Below the pieces are notes generated by a model. It searched no databases and was not told the origin of the DNA. It saw only the letters and a program-made list of their open reading frames with translations. Shown piece after piece: positions 7,271 to 19,600 of a stretch of DNA of 64,000 nucleotides. A program made the position numbers and the translations under genes. Every line of letters begins with the position of its first letter. Positions within the stretch are counted from its first letter, which is position 1. The stretch is from the NCBI GenBank assembly GCA_964396375.1, contig CAYNEY010000025.1, forward strand, positions 19,432-83,431. Reading direction: 5' to 3'. The stretch is from FEN-1139 sp964396375. GTDB lineage: Bacteria; Myxococcota_A; Polyangia; Polyangiales; Polyangiaceae.

Positions 7271-9739
7271 GTGAACTCCGAAGCTCCCGCTCAGTCTCCG
7301 TCGCATCAACCCGAGGACTACGGTGCTCAGAACATCACGGTGCTCGAAGGGTTGGAGGCCGTCCGCAAGCGGCCCGGCATGTACATCGGGGACGTGCACG
7401 ATGGTTCTGCGCTCCACCATTTGGTTTGGGAGTGCGTGGACAACGCGGTCGATGAGCACCTGGCAGGCTTCTGCAACACCATTACCATCACCATCCACTA
7501 CGATGGTTCGGTGACGGTCGAGGACGACGGCCGCGGCATACCGATCGGCATGCACGAGCGGGGCGTGAGCGCGGCTGAAGTGGTGATGACGGTGCTGCAC
7601 GCAGGTGGCAAGTTTGACCACTCGAGCTACAAGGTGAGTGCGGGGTTACATGGGGTCGGCGTGAGCGCCGTCAATGCAGTCAGCGAGTCGTTGCGTCTGG
7701 AGATCCAACGAGAAGGCAAGGTCTGGTACCAGGAGTACGCCCGGGGAGTGCCGGTGGCGAGGCTGGTGGAGATCGGAGAGACGGATCAGACGGGTACCAA
7801 GGTTACCTTCAAACCCGATCCGGAGATTTTTTCCTTCCTGGAGTACGACTACGAGATTCTGGCGAATCGGATTCGGGAGCTGTCGTTTCTCAACAACGGG
7901 TTGTGCGTGCGACTGGTTGATGAGCGTGGAGAGGGCCGCTCCGAGGAGTACCACTACGCAGGCGGCATTCGCGAGTTCGTGGCGCTGCTCGCCCAATCCA
8001 AAGAACCGGTCCACGAGGACGTGGTCGCGTTCACCCATACCGTTCCAAGTCCTGGGTCGGAGAACGTGGGAGTGGTGGTTGACGTTGCGCTGCAGTGGAC
8101 CAACGCCTATGCCGAGCAGATCTTCTGCTACACCAACAACGTTCACAACAAGGATGGCGGGACCCACCTGACCGGGTTGCGGGGGGCGCTCACGCGAACG
8201 CTGAATGGCTACGCCCAAGCGCAGAACCTGCTGAAGGATGCCAAGAACGGCCTCACCGGCGAGGATAGCCGCGAGGGCGTGGTGTGCGTGATTCACGTGA
8301 AGCATCCGGACGCCTCGTTCGACTCACAGACCAAGTCGAAGCTGGTGTCGAGTGACGTGAAGGGTATCGTCGAGAATGTGGTTGGGGATGCACTCGGTCA
8401 GTTCTTGGAGGAGCATCCGCAGACCGCACGCAAGATCGTGGAGAAGGCTGTCCTGGCTGCGAAAGCCCGAGAAGCTGCCAGAAAAGCCCGAGAAGTGGTG
8501 AGGAAGGGCGTCCTTGACAGCTCGGCACTCTCCGGGAAGCTCGCCGATTGTCAGAGCAAGGATCCCACACAGAGTGAGCTCTTCATCGTCGAGGGTGACA
8601 GCGCTGGTGGCAGCGCCAAGCAGGGTCGCGATCGGCATTTTCAGGCGATCCTGCCGCTCAAGGGCAAGATCCTGAACGTGGAACGTGCACGCCTCGATAA
8701 GATGCTCTCCTCGCAAGAGGTGGCCACCCTGATCGCGGCCCTTGGCTGTGGGATCGGCGACAATGGCAGCTTTGACGTCTCCAAGGTGCGCTACCACAAG
8801 ATAATCCTGATGACCGATGCGGATGTGGACGGCAGCCACATCCGCACGCTTCTGCTCACGTTCTTCTACCGACAGATGCCCGAGCTGATTGAGCGGGGCT
8901 ACCTGTACATCGCTCAGCCACCGCTGTTTGGGCTGCGGAAGGGCAAGAAGATGCTGTACATGAAGGACGCAGGGATGCTCGACACCTACCTGGCCGAAAA
9001 CGGGATCGACGGGTTATCCGTGCAGGGCACGAACGGTCCGGAAATCGCCGGTATGCCGCTGTTTCAACTAGCCTCACGGCTGAAGAACTACAAGCGGTTG
9101 CTGCGCAAGATCGATCGACGCACTGACTCCCGTGCGGTTGCTGCATTGATGCGGGTTGCGCCGCTTACGTTGGGCGATCTGCGCGATCACCAGAAGGTGG
9201 AACAGACTGCCGTCGAACTCGAGGCGACACTCAGCACCAAATACCCAGATCTGCTGCCGCTGTCGGTCAAGGTAGATTGGGACAAGCGCCACGGAGCGGC
9301 GCAGATCGTCGTACAGTTTCGGCCGGGAGCTGCCAGCCAGCCGGCGATCATCGACTGGTCATTGGCGGAATCCGGCGAGTACCATGAGCTGGTGGAGCTG
9401 GAGCGCGATATCCGCTCTATTGGTGTACCCCCATACGTAGTTCGCTCGGAGGGAGGGCTGGAGCGGCACCTTCCGGATCCGGAAGCGCTGGAGGGCTTCA
9501 TCTACGAGCGTGGGCGAAAAGGCATGCAGATCACCCGGTACAAGGGCCTCGGCGAAATGAACGCAGACCAGCTGTGGGAGACCACCATGGACCCGAATGG
9601 CCGTAGCCTTCTGCAGGTGAAGGTCAGCGATCCGACTACGGCTGACCAGCTGTTCAGCGTCTTGATGGGTGATCAAGTCGAGCCCCGCCGCAAGTTCATC
9701 GAGGACAACGCCCTGAACGTGCGTAACCTCGATATCTGA
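7271..9739 (+). CDS. gyrB: DNA gyrase subunit B
   Basis: ATPase subunit of DNA gyrase (822 residues), which with GyrA introduces negative supercoils. GTG start with an AAAGGGA site upstream. The GHKL ATPase domain comes first (RKRPGMYIGD near residue 34, ending DDGRGIP at about 82 and LHGVGVSAVNA at about 126). The TOPRIM domain has EGDSAGGSAKQGRD at about 440 and DADVDGSH at about 515. A roughly 165-residue insert after the TOPRIM core (about 580-745) is of the kind found in proteobacterial GyrB. The C-terminal QITRYKGLGEMN motif is intact. Confidence 0.98.
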   Translation: MNSEAPAQSPSHQPEDYGAQNITVLEGLEAVRKRPGMYIGDVHDGSALHHLVWECVDNAVDEHLAGFCNTITITIHYDGSVTVEDDGRGIPIGMHERGVSAAEVVMTVLHAGGKFDHSSYKVSAGLHGVGVSAVNAVSESLRLEIQREGKVWYQEYARGVPVARLVEIGETDQTGTKVTFKPDPEIFSFLEYDYEILANRIRELSFLNNGLCVRLVDERGEGRSEEYHYAGGIREFVALLAQSKEPVHEDVVAFTHTVPSPGSENVGVVVDVALQWTNAYAEQIFCYTNNVHNKDGGTHLTGLRGALTRTLNGYAQAQNLLKDAKNGLTGEDSREGVVCVIHVKHPDASFDSQTKSKLVSSDVKGIVENVVGDALGQFLEEHPQTARKIVEKAVLAAKAREAARKAREVVRKGVLDSSALSGKLADCQSKDPTQSELFIVEGDSAGGSAKQGRDRHFQAILPLKGKILNVERARLDKMLSSQEVATLIAALGCGIGDNGSFDVSKVRYHKIILMTDADVDGSHIRTLLLTFFYRQMPELIERGYLYIAQPPLFGLRKGKKMLYMKDAGMLDTYLAENGIDGLSVQGTNGPEIAGMPLFQLASRLKNYKRLLRKIDRRTDSRAVAALMRVAPLTLGDLRDHQKVEQTAVELEATLSTKYPDLLPLSVKVDWDKRHGAAQIVVQFRPGAASQPAIIDWSLAESGEYHELVELERDIRSIGVPPYVVRSEGGLERHLPDPEALEGFIYERGRKGMQITRYKGLGEMNADQLWETTMDPNGRSLLQVKVSDPTTADQLFSVLMGDQVEPRRKFIEDNALNVRNLDI

Positions 9740-9919
9740 AACGTATTCGGCGATCTTGGGCTGGCCTGCCAGTGGCCGGGTGAGAGACAAGCACCGGCTG
9801 GTGTGGCTCTGCCGTTCCCGCACTGGCCACAAGAAGCTTGGTGCTTTGGGTCAGATACGCGTTGCTGGCCTTGCGCGGTTCAGTGTCGGACTTACTGTGA
9901 CCTGTATCGAGGTGACGTT

Positions 9920-12541
9920 ATGCGCATCGAGCGACTGACCACGAAGAGCGAGGAGGCACTGCGGGAAGCGCTCGAGATGGCCGAGAATAGAGGCCATCCG
10001 GAGCTTGTCCCTGAGCACGTGTTGTTGGCTCTCTTGGGCCAAAAAGACGGCATCGTGGGGGCACTGATCGACAAAGCGGGGGTGGAGCGGGCCAGCGTCA
10101 AACAGGTTCTGCTCGATCGGTTAGCTACCCTGCCGCAGGTGAGTGGAGGGGCTCGACCTGAAATGGGTCGCCGTTTGCGGGAGTTGCTGAAAAACGCCGA
10201 AGACGAAGCGGGCCGCTTGCACGATGACTACATCTCGAGTGAGCACCTGGTGCTGGCAGCGGTGCAGAGTGACCGTGAGCTGTCACCAGTCCTGAAGAGA
10301 CAGGGGATTACCCATGATGTCCTTCTGAACGCGCTACGAGAGGTGCGTGGACATCAACGCGTGACCGAGAAAGACGCTGAAAGCCGCTTCCAAGCTCTCG
10401 AGAAGTACACGCGTGATCTGACCCAGTTGGCTCAACAGGGCCGGGTCGATCCGGTGATTGGTCGCGATGAGGAGATCCGGCGGGTGATGCAGGTGTTGAC
10501 CCGTCGAACCAAGAACAATCCGGTTCTGATCGGCCATCCGGGAGTTGGCAAGACGGCGATTGCCGAGGGGATCGCCCAGCGCATCGCTACCGGGGACGTT
10601 CCCGAGTCGCTCAAGAACAAGCGGCTACTATCTTTGGATCTTGCCAGCTTGGTTGCGGGCAGCAAGTACCGTGGAGAGTTCGAGGATCGCCTTAAGGCTG
10701 TGCTCCACGAGGTCGAAAGCCAAGAGGGGGCGATCGTTCTCTTCATCGATGAGCTGCATACCTTGATCGGTGCGGGAGCAACCGGCGGGGCGATGGACGC
10801 GGCGAACATGCTCAAGCCTGCGCTGGCGCGCGGAAGCTTGCGTTGCATAGGTGCGACGACTCTGGACGAGTACCGCAAACACGTGGAGAAGGATGCAGCG
10901 CTGGAGCGACGCTTTCAGCCGGTTCTGGTCGGTGAACCCTCGGTGGAGGCCACCGTCACCATCTTGCGCGGGATCAAGAGCAAGTACGAGGTGCACCACG
11001 GGATTCGGATCAAGGATGCCGCGCTGGTGGCGGCAGCGATGCTCTCGCACCGCTACATCTCAGACCGGTTCTTGCCTGATAAAGCCATCGATTTGGTGGA
11101 TGAGGCAGCGAGCAAGCTGAAGATGGAGATCGATAGCCTGCCACTCCCCATCGAGCAGATGGAGCGCGAACTCATTCAGATCCAGGTTGAGGAACAGGCT
11201 CTGGGTCGGGAGCGTGATTCCGCTGCGCAGGCACGGCTCCTCGAGTTGGTTTCGCGACGACAAAGCCTGAGTGAGAAACTGGAGCAGGCACGAGCCACCT
11301 GGCAACGTGAGCGGTCCATTATCCAAGCGATTGAAGCGAAGCAACAGCAACTTGGGGAGTTGGAAACCGAGATGGAGCAAGCTCGGCGGCGGGTCGATTT
11401 GCAGAGACTCGCGGAAATCAAGTACGGCGCGGTGCCCAGCCTGGAAGCAGAAATCGCGGCACATCGAGCTGAACTGGCTGGTGCGGGTGAAGCGGGTTCG
11501 TTCTTGAAAGAAGAGGTTACCGAAGAGGATATCGCCGCGGTGGTCTCGAAGTGGACCAAGATCCCTGTGGCGAGGGTGCTCGCGAGCGAAACCGAGCGGC
11601 TGCTATCGATGGAGCAAGCTTTGGGTGAGCGCGTGATCGGACAGCCCCACGCAGTGGCGGCGGTCAGCCGAGCGGTGCGCCGATCACGCTCGGGTCTCTC
11701 GGACGAGGCGCGACCGATCGGCTCCTTCCTCTTCCTCGGACCCACTGGAGTCGGGAAGACTGAAACCGCGCGCGTGCTGGCGGAGTACTTGTTCGACGAC
11801 CAACGCTCGATGGTGCGCATCGACATGTCCGAGTATATGGAAAGGCACGCGGTGTCACGGTTGATCGGGGCACCACCCGGCTATGTTGGGTACGAAGACG
11901 GAGGTCAGCTCACCGAACCGGTGCGCCGAAGACCGTTCAGTGTAGTGTTGTTCGACGAAATCGAGAAGGCGCATCCCGATGTCTTCAATATCCTGCTCCA
12001 GGTGCTTGAGGACGGTCGCCTTACCGACAGTCAAGGACGTACCGTGGATTTCCGGAACACCGTATTGATCATGACCAGCAATGCATCGGTCGACGAGCTT
12101 GGGGAGCTTCGGGCACGACAGCGATCGGTGGGTGAGCGAGAGAACGAGGAACTGCGATCTCAAGCCATGACCATTCTGGTGCGCAGTTTTCGACCGGAGT
12201 TTCTGAACCGCATTGACGAAATTGTGGTCTTCGATCCATTGGGCGAGCAAGAGCTAAGGCAGATCGTGGATCTGGAGCTTGCCCGTGTGGCGGGACGGCT
12301 CCTGAAGCAGAACCTGTCGCTCGAGATCACAGACGGTGCACGGGCCTGGTTGGTGGAGGTTGGTACGGATCCAATCTTTGGTGCTCGCCCGCTCAAGCGC
12401 GCCATTCAGCGTTATCTGGAGGATGCGGTGGCCCGGGAACTTCTGCTAGGTCGCTTCGTGGGTCTTACCGGCATCATGGTCGATGTGGGTCCTGCTGGCC
12501 TGGTGGTGGCTGGGATCCCAACCCAGGTCAATCCGAGGTAG
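9920..12541 (+). CDS. clpB: Disaggregase chaperone ClpB
   Basis: Hsp100 AAA+ protein of 873 residues, which pulls polypeptides out of aggregates together with DnaK. The ATG at 9920 (MRIERLTTKSEEAL) has GAGGTGA 5 bases before it; in-frame sequence upstream is not conserved. Order: Clp N domain (about 1-150), first AAA+ module with GHPGVGKT at about 204-211 and a DELH Walker B, a Glu/Gln/Arg-rich coiled-coil middle domain (about 410-530) that separates ClpB from ClpA/ClpC, second AAA+ module with GPTGVGKT at about 607, and the C-terminal D2-small domain. No CIRCE element or clear heat-shock promoter was seen in the 180 bases after gyrB. Confidence 0.97.
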   Translation: MRIERLTTKSEEALREALEMAENRGHPELVPEHVLLALLGQKDGIVGALIDKAGVERASVKQVLLDRLATLPQVSGGARPEMGRRLRELLKNAEDEAGRLHDDYISSEHLVLAAVQSDRELSPVLKRQGITHDVLLNALREVRGHQRVTEKDAESRFQALEKYTRDLTQLAQQGRVDPVIGRDEEIRRVMQVLTRRTKNNPVLIGHPGVGKTAIAEGIAQRIATGDVPESLKNKRLLSLDLASLVAGSKYRGEFEDRLKAVLHEVESQEGAIVLFIDELHTLIGAGATGGAMDAANMLKPALARGSLRCIGATTLDEYRKHVEKDAALERRFQPVLVGEPSVEATVTILRGIKSKYEVHHGIRIKDAALVAAAMLSHRYISDRFLPDKAIDLVDEAASKLKMEIDSLPLPIEQMERELIQIQVEEQALGRERDSAAQARLLELVSRRQSLSEKLEQARATWQRERSIIQAIEAKQQQLGELETEMEQARRRVDLQRLAEIKYGAVPSLEAEIAAHRAELAGAGEAGSFLKEEVTEEDIAAVVSKWTKIPVARVLASETERLLSMEQALGERVIGQPHAVAAVSRAVRRSRSGLSDEARPIGSFLFLGPTGVGKTETARVLAEYLFDDQRSMVRIDMSEYMERHAVSRLIGAPPGYVGYEDGGQLTEPVRRRPFSVVLFDEIEKAHPDVFNILLQVLEDGRLTDSQGRTVDFRNTVLIMTSNASVDELGELRARQRSVGERENEELRSQAMTILVRSFRPEFLNRIDEIVVFDPLGEQELRQIVDLELARVAGRLLKQNLSLEITDGARAWLVEVGTDPIFGARPLKRAIQRYLEDAVARELLLGRFVGLTGIMVDVGPAGLVVAGIPTQVNPR

Positions 12542-12582
12542 AACACCTCGGTCCGTGGTGATTGGGGGGTCGGGCTCAGCCC

Positions 12583-13587
12583 TTATTGCTCCAGCTGGTG
12601 TAGTAATTCCTGAGGCAGCTCGCCCATGACCAGCCAGGCTACCTCCGCCCCTTGGGGTGGCAGTTCTGGTTCTGGCAGAGGACGAACCACGAGCAGGGTG
12701 GTATCGCGTACCGACCGTTTAACCGACACACGCAGCAAGCGACTCTGGGGTGAATCTGTGGGCGGGGTGGAGCGGCCTGGGGCGGGCGTGAGGCTTTCGC
12801 GGGTGGGTGACGGATGCACGGAGCTCGCCCGCGTCGGGCTTGAGTGGTGGGGCTTGTCTTGCGTGGATGGTACTGCACCCATGGGAGTGCCGAGCAGCGT
12901 GTCTGTCAGCGCAGCTCGGGCTGCACTGACAGTTTGGGGGGTGCGATGGTGGCTGGATGAGTCGGAGCGCGTCGGTTCGTTTGGTCTGCTGGACTCGGGG
13001 GAGCCAGTGGGCACAGGCTCCATGGACTCTTGCTCGAGCAGATCGTCACTCTCAAACTCGGCTGGCTCCCCATCCAGAGTGGTCGAAAAACCGGGGCTTG
13101 GGCTGAGACGTGTCTGCGAAGCGTCACGGCGTGGCGGGGTTGAGGGGGGTGGTTTGCGAAGAGGAATGCTGGCGCTGGTAGGCCGAAGTGATGGGGGGTG
13201 GAGTGCTGGTTCTTCCGGCAAGGCCGGCTGAGATGGGGGAGGCGGCTCTGCGTGAGCGACAGGTTCGGGATGAAGCAGAAGCTCGGCCTGGGGCCCGCTG
13301 CTCTTTGGCGAAGGTGGTTCGGTGTGGGACGGGGGCTGGGCTGCGGGTGCTGGGGCGAGTGACGGACCGAGCAGCGAGGAAAGATCGGCGGCCCGGCGCG
13401 CGATCTCCAGTTGGCGATGATCGTCACCCGATTGCTCGGCAGCATCGGTGGCGCGTCGCAGCCAGCGCAGCGCTTCGCGGCCGTCACCCTTCACCCACAA
13501 GGAGCGGGCTGTCTCGAGGGCGATCTCGACATCGTCGGAATCACCTGCCTGGGGCAACGGAATCAGATTCGGATCACGCTCGGTCAT
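12583..13587 (-). CDS. Pro/Ser/Thr-rich protein with short helical head
   Basis: Protein of 334 residues. A short helical N-terminal part (about 15-75; VEIALETARSLWVKGDGREALRWLRRA) looks like a single TPR-type helix pair. A long disordered stretch rich in Pro, Ser, Thr and Ala (about 80-285) follows, then a compact C-terminal segment (about 290-334) ending in Leu/Gln-rich residues. No signal peptide or membrane segment. It lies 62 bases downstream of the giant TPR gene on the same strand, so the two are probably co-transcribed and may interact. It converges with clpB, 41 bases away. Family not recognised. Confidence 0.65.
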   Translation of the reverse strand: MTERDPNLIPLPQAGDSDDVEIALETARSLWVKGDGREALRWLRRATDAAEQSGDDHRQLEIARRAADLSSLLGPSLAPAPAAQPPSHTEPPSPKSSGPQAELLLHPEPVAHAEPPPPSQPALPEEPALHPPSLRPTSASIPLRKPPPSTPPRRDASQTRLSPSPGFSTTLDGEPAEFESDDLLEQESMEPVPTGSPESSRPNEPTRSDSSSHHRTPQTVSAARAALTDTLLGTPMGAVPSTQDKPHHSSPTRASSVHPSPTRESLTPAPGRSTPPTDSPQSRLLRVSVKRSVRDTTLLVVRPLPEPELPPQGAEVAWLVMGELPQELLHQLEQ

Positions 13588-13649
13588 GGCGGCAGAACAC
13601 CCTCTCTGTCCTTCGAATTACACGAACCCTGCTACTCGCAGAAGCCATT

Positions 13650-16600
13650 TCACTCCGCTCCGAGCAGCCGCTCGACCAGCGGATGATGGGGATTCTCCTC
13701 AGCGGCCCGAGCCAACAACTGTCGTGCCTGAAGATGATTTCCCTTCTGCGCGTGGAGTCGCGCGAGCTCGACCAGTGAGGCTAGATACTGGTCTGAGGTC
13801 AACCCCCCAAGATTCTCATTGGCCTTGGCCGTGGTCGTTACCAGTCGAAGGACGGTCATGGCGGTTGGAATCTCGTCCAGATCCACCGCCAGCAAACCCA
13901 GCTCGAAGGCGGTCAAGAGGTGGGACCTGTCAACCCGGTGTGCTTGGGCGAGCGCCTCGAACGCCTCCACCAATTCGTCTAGGCCAAGGTGCAACACTGC
14001 CAAAAGGCGAAGTGCGAAGAACAGATCGGGATCCCGCAGCAGATGTGGGTCGTGGACCACCGCATCCAGTGCTCCGATCGCCTCGTGGGTTGCACCCAGC
14101 AGCGCGAGACACTCGGCGCGACGGATCACCAGGCGGAGCGCCGGTCCCTGAACAACGATGCTGGTCAATGCCTCGAGCGCCTCCTCCGGTCGGCCGAGTT
14201 CCAGCAAGGTTGCTGTGGCCCGCTCGAGCAACGCTATCCTTCGCGCGGACTCAGGCTCCGCCTTTGCCGCCACCAGACACCCGGTCGCGAAGCCTTGCGG
14301 GTCCGTGCCCTCCGCATGGGTCAACTCGAAGCACTCGAACAGCGCTCGATCAGTGGGATCGACGGCGAGCGCGCGGACCACATACGGTTGAACCTGCGCG
14401 AGTTCCTGAGGTTCCTCACAGTTTCGCACGAGCTCGATCGCGAGCGGCGAGAGTTCCGCGTCGCTCGCTGTCGAGAGCAGATCCAACAGGGCTTCGACCA
14501 GGATCTTGCGGGGTGCGCCGCGACGAGCCAACTGCACGCGCTGCTCGTCGATCCAGCGCGGGTCAGGGCTGGTGGAGCGTCGTTCTGCGAGCAGCTCGAG
14601 TGCCAACTGTTCCTCGCCACCATGGTCAAGCAGCTCAATCACCACTCGCAGCCACCCGGGATCCAACAGGTCGAGGCCTCGGTCGAGCAGCAGGTGAGCC
14701 AGGGTGGCTGGTGCCGCATGCTCCTCGGTCTCAAGGCCGGATATGTAGCGAAGTGCTCGTTCTGTTTCACCCAATTCGAGCAGAAGCTCGAGGGTGGTCG
14801 ACATCACACGTGGATCGCTGGGGTGGTGTGAGCCGAGCTCCTCTACCACCTCGAGCGCCTCCTTCCGGCGGTCGTGGCGCATGAGCACCTCCGCCCGCAG
14901 CAATCCGAGCGCCAGATCCTGGGGTTGTTCGGCGAGGCCCTGATTGACAAGTGTAGTGGCTTCGTCTAGCTCCCCTGCCGCGAGCTGAGCACGGATCAGT
15001 GCCTCGCGAACGTTCGCGTCTTGGGGATCTGCCGTGTGTGCGTCGATGAGGGCGCGCTTCGCGGCCGCCGTGTCACCAACCAGCAGCAAGACGCGAGCGA
15101 GCCGCGCGCCAAGCAGCGCGGCCTCCGTCCCCGAGCTGGCTTCGCGCAGTGCTTCCAGTACCTCTAGCAGACGCTCAGCGTTTGCCGGCAGGCTCGCCTC
15201 CAGAATCTCAGCCAGGAGAGCAAGCGCTCGGCGACTCTCAGATCCTTTGTGTGCCACCACCGAGCGGCACAGTCGAGCGGCGGCTTCGCCGTCACCGCGC
15301 CGCCGCAACAAATCGGCGAGCCTGAGGCTGAGCGCATCGGCCTGCTCCAGCTCCCCAATGTGGACAGAAGCGGCGATGCGGTGCTCGAGCAACCCCACCA
15401 GCTCGTCGGAACGGCCTTCCTCGGTCAACACCTCCATGAGCGTTCGAGCCAGGTCATCCCGGGTGGGACAGCGTTGCCACACTGCGAGCAAGCGATCGAT
15501 GCCTTCTGTGTGTCGCTCCGGCTGTTCGAGCATCAGCCGTGCCGCCTCCACCTCCAATTCGAAGCCAACGTCGCTGTCGGCGAAGCGATCGCAAAGCGAC
15601 AGAAGGAGTGTCAAGATGCACTCGGTGTCACCGAGGACGCGATACAACGCGACCAGGTCGTGGTGGCCGTCCCAGACCACCGCAGCGCTGGTGGACTCCT
15701 GCAGAGTGATACAGAGGCGGTCGGCGCGATCGCGCAGGCGTGCCAGCATCGACCCCGACAGGCTTCCATGGGCCATGCGTCGCGCCACGAAGGCGCTGAG
15801 CGCTCGGGACGCTTCTCCAACCTCAACGGCGGTCTCGAGGCGACGGTCGAGCACCCGCAAGAGGAGCTCATCCTGCTCGTGCTCCAAGAGGGCATTTTCG
15901 AGTGCGAGGATCTCGCGCTCATCGCCCAGAGTGGAGTCGAATGCGGAGGCGATCAGCTCGTTGGCCCCGTCCTGATCCTGCCGCGCCGCGGCGATCCGAC
16001 TGAGCTCGAAATAGAGCCGAGATCGGGCTGGAACCTCTGGTTGTCCGGGGTCATGGTGGAGCGCGAGCAGCAGCAGACCACGGAAGCTCTTCTCCGCAGA
16101 ATCGAGGGCTCCGAGTTCAAAGGCCAGTCGACCCTTCTGCTCGAGCAGCGAAGGATTGCCAGGATCGATGAGAACCGCGAGTTCGAATTCGGAGAGAGCC
16201 TGCTGCCTGTCGCCTCGTGTGAGTAGTACTCGTCCCAGTCGTTCGTGAACCACCCCACGTTCTCGGGGCTTCCGGTCGCCAAAGCGCGCGAGTTGCCCGA
16301 GTAGCACCGCTTCCGCGTCGTCCACCATCGCTGCTGTCAGCAGCATGTCCGAGAGTTCGAGAACGAGTGGAACGTCATCCAGCGCGGGGTCGGTCGAACT
16401 GGCGAGGATTTGGGACGCGGCATGGGGATCTTCGGCACCGAGCAGCGCCATCACCAGAGCTCGCTGATCGTGAGTGTGCTCGCGATGGATCTCAGCCAGC
16501 CGTCGATGAATCGGTGCAGGTCGTCTCGTCTCGACCAGACTGGCCTCGAGCAGCCTGACCAGCTCAGTCCAGTGGCCTTGGTGCTCGAGCGCAGCCAGCA

Positions 16601-19600
16601 GCTCCTGCTCCACCAGCGCGTCGGACGGATCGCGTAGGTGAAGATCAGTGAAGAGCTCAAGGCCACGTTCGGGGGCTCCCAGAGAGTCGAGGCACAGCCG
16701 TGCTAGTTGGAGTCGATCACGGTAGCTTTCGCGTCCCTCACCGAGCGCTGCGATTCGAAGCTCGAGTGCTCGAGCAAGACCGGGGTGGTCCCCCAGGCAA
16801 GTGAGTGCATCGACCAGACCATCCAACGCCTCCTGGTCGGTTGGGATCAAGCCCAACAGGTGCGACCAATTGCGCGCCGCGCGCGCTGGATCGGCCAGTG
16901 TCTGGGCAGCCAGGCGCGCGGCGCTGCGGTAGGCGGAGACTCGCTTCGGGGGTTCTGGGAACAAGGCTGCCAGTCGCTCTGCTACCGCGCAGCGATCGGC
17001 GGGGCGGTCGAGTTCGGACAGAAGTTCGTCTTGGGTGACCAGCGCCGAGAGAGTGAGCTCCGTCCAGTCACCGGCCGAGTCGGCAAGGCGTTGATAGATG
17101 TCAAGCGCGCGGGCTGGGTCATGCAAGATTTCTCGGCACCAGTAGCCTGCGTCGGTAAGTAGGGCGGCGCGACCCTCCAGCGTCTGGGTCCGGGCTGCGG
17201 CGTCCCAGAGAACATCCACATAGCGCCGTTGATTCATGGGCGCGTCAGCCAGCCGAGCGATTGCGACGCGATAGTCCGGGTTGTCGGGATCAGCGGCCAG
17301 CAGCCCGCTCATGATGTCGAAGGCGCTGCCTGGATCGACGAGACGGAGCTCGAGGGTGGCTGCTAGCTCCTCCTTGAGGGAGATGCGCCGTCGCGGATCG
17401 CCCACGAACGAGAGTAGTTCACGGAGCACCCGCACCAGTTCGGTGTGCAGCTCGTGATGGGCGAAGTGCTCGCACAAAAGGTTGCCCGCCAACTCTGCGA
17501 CCGAAGGTGCCCCCTCCATGGCACGTGCCGACGGCATGACGAGGAGCCGCTCCAGGAGTTCGACTGCGGGTGGCCAATTCGCGTCGACCAAGAGACCCTT
17601 CTGCACCGCATCCCAGGCCTGACGCGGTTGATTGGCGGTGATGCAGAGCACCGCCAAACGTTGCAGGACACGCTGGAGTTCCAGTCCTTGCCAGAGATCG
17701 AGGCGTGAGGTGAGGTGAGCGATGTGGCGGTCGAGCAGGTTGTGACGCTCGTAGAGCCGTTCCAAGCTCGATTCGACCCGAGGATCCCCAGGAACCAGCT
17801 GCGAGAGCTCCTCGTAGTAGCCGATTGCCCGGAGCCCGTCTCCCGCCAAATCCTTGGCGGTGACCGCGGCCTCGGTGAGCAGTGCTACTCGGTCGGATGG
17901 CTCGGGTAACGCTGCAAGCGCAGCGTCGTAGAGCCGTAGGAGCTCACTCCACTGACCCTGTGCACCCAATCGGAGCTTCACGTGATCGAGTGCCCAGCGG
18001 CTTTGGGGTACCAGTTCGAGGACGCGCATCAACGGCGCGAGCAGCGCATCAGGATCGACAGACGCCGACTCCGCGAAGCCAAGCAAGCGTCGACCGAGCC
18101 CCTCCGCCAGTGCGCGATCTGCTGTTTGCGTGAGGACGGTGTGATAGTCCGAAACGACTTGCTCGGGACGCGCAGCTCGGAGACCAAGGGCGTCAAGCCG
18201 ATCCCAAAACAGCTCCACCGCTGGATGTTGCCGAACGGCCGCTGAAGCAATATCGAGACCCATTCGCGGATCGAGTGTCCAGTGGGTGAGCAGACGCTCG
18301 AAACCGGAACGACGAAGCGCCAGTGCCTCGAAAGACTCGAGTGTGCCGTCAGTCGTTGGATCGATGCGGTGTGATGCCTGGTGGATCGACAGCACGCGTT
18401 CCACGTCTTCGGCTGTCAGGTCGCGGTCGGGAACCGTGGCCAGAAGGAGGCGGGCTGCGCTGAGGGCCAGGGAGGCATTGGGGTCGTCGAGCAGGATCTT
18501 CAGCTGGGCCTCCAACCGTGGGGAGCTGATGCCAGCTGCGGAAACCTCGGCGAGAAGCTCCATTGCCTGATCTGGTTGGCGAAGCTGGGTGAGCAGAAGG
18601 TCGGCTCGCAGCAGCTGCACTTCGGTCCGCTCGCTTGGAGCGATCACGTCCACCAATCGGCACAGCGCGTCTTCCGCACCGGCGTGATCCTCTGCCAAGG
18701 TGCATAGCCGTACCAGCTGGCGGAGGGCCAGCTCACTCTTCGGGTTGTCCGTCAGCACACGCTCGACCAGGGCGCGACTTGCCTCACTATCCCCGAAGTG
18801 GGTTTCTTCCAGCGATGCCCATTCGAGGAGCAGCTGTTCGGGGTTCGCCTCCTGCCCGATCCTCCAATCGAAGAGCCGTGCGAAGCGCTCTCGCTGCCAT
18901 TCGAGATCTGGGTTCTGTCCGAGGAATTGGGTATATTCCGCGAGATCACTCGGATCGTGGGAGGATTCGAGGAGGGCTTGATACGCGTCCGCGGCCTCCG
19001 CGGAGGTGGTCGGGTGGGCAGCCAACACCCGAGCCTTGGCCCGCAACAACTCGAGCACAGGGGCTCCACTCTCCGAACTGGCGGACCACAGCACCTCATC
19101 GAGCAGGGTGCTGTATTCCAGCGCAGCGCCTGACCGAGCGGCGAGTGGCTGGAGCTCAAGGAGCAAACCCGAATATTGGGCGAGATCGGAGGGGGTCTCA
19201 ATCTGGTGCAGAAGCACCGGAAAGGCGTTGGGGATCGGGCTCCAGTCGTTCACCTGCAGGCAACAGCGCACCAATCCTTCCGCGGCCTCCCGATCCTCCG
19301 CTTCTGCGCTCAGCGCCTTCTGCCAGAGGCTCCGCTCGAGATCGAGAAGTTGAGGATGAAAAGCCGCCTCGCGCGCTGCCTGCTTCCAATTGTCGACCGA
19401 GAGCGAGATCTCTCCCTGACGATCGAATAGGAACTGGGCGTACCGGTCCCGCGCCGTGACTCGCGCGCGACCCTCAGGCTGAGCGTCGACCAGGCGGACC
19501 AACGCGGCCTGCCAGAGATCGGTGTCCTCCAAGTGCTCCCCGAGTCGTGCGATTGCCTCGAGCAGGCGCAGGACGGGCCGAGTCTTGCGGCTCATCTCGG

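Noticed and set aside
13448..14884. A 478-codon open frame on the plus strand
   Set aside because: It lies antisense to the giant TPR gene, is rich in Pro/Arg and has no recognisable domain; a GC-bias shadow.
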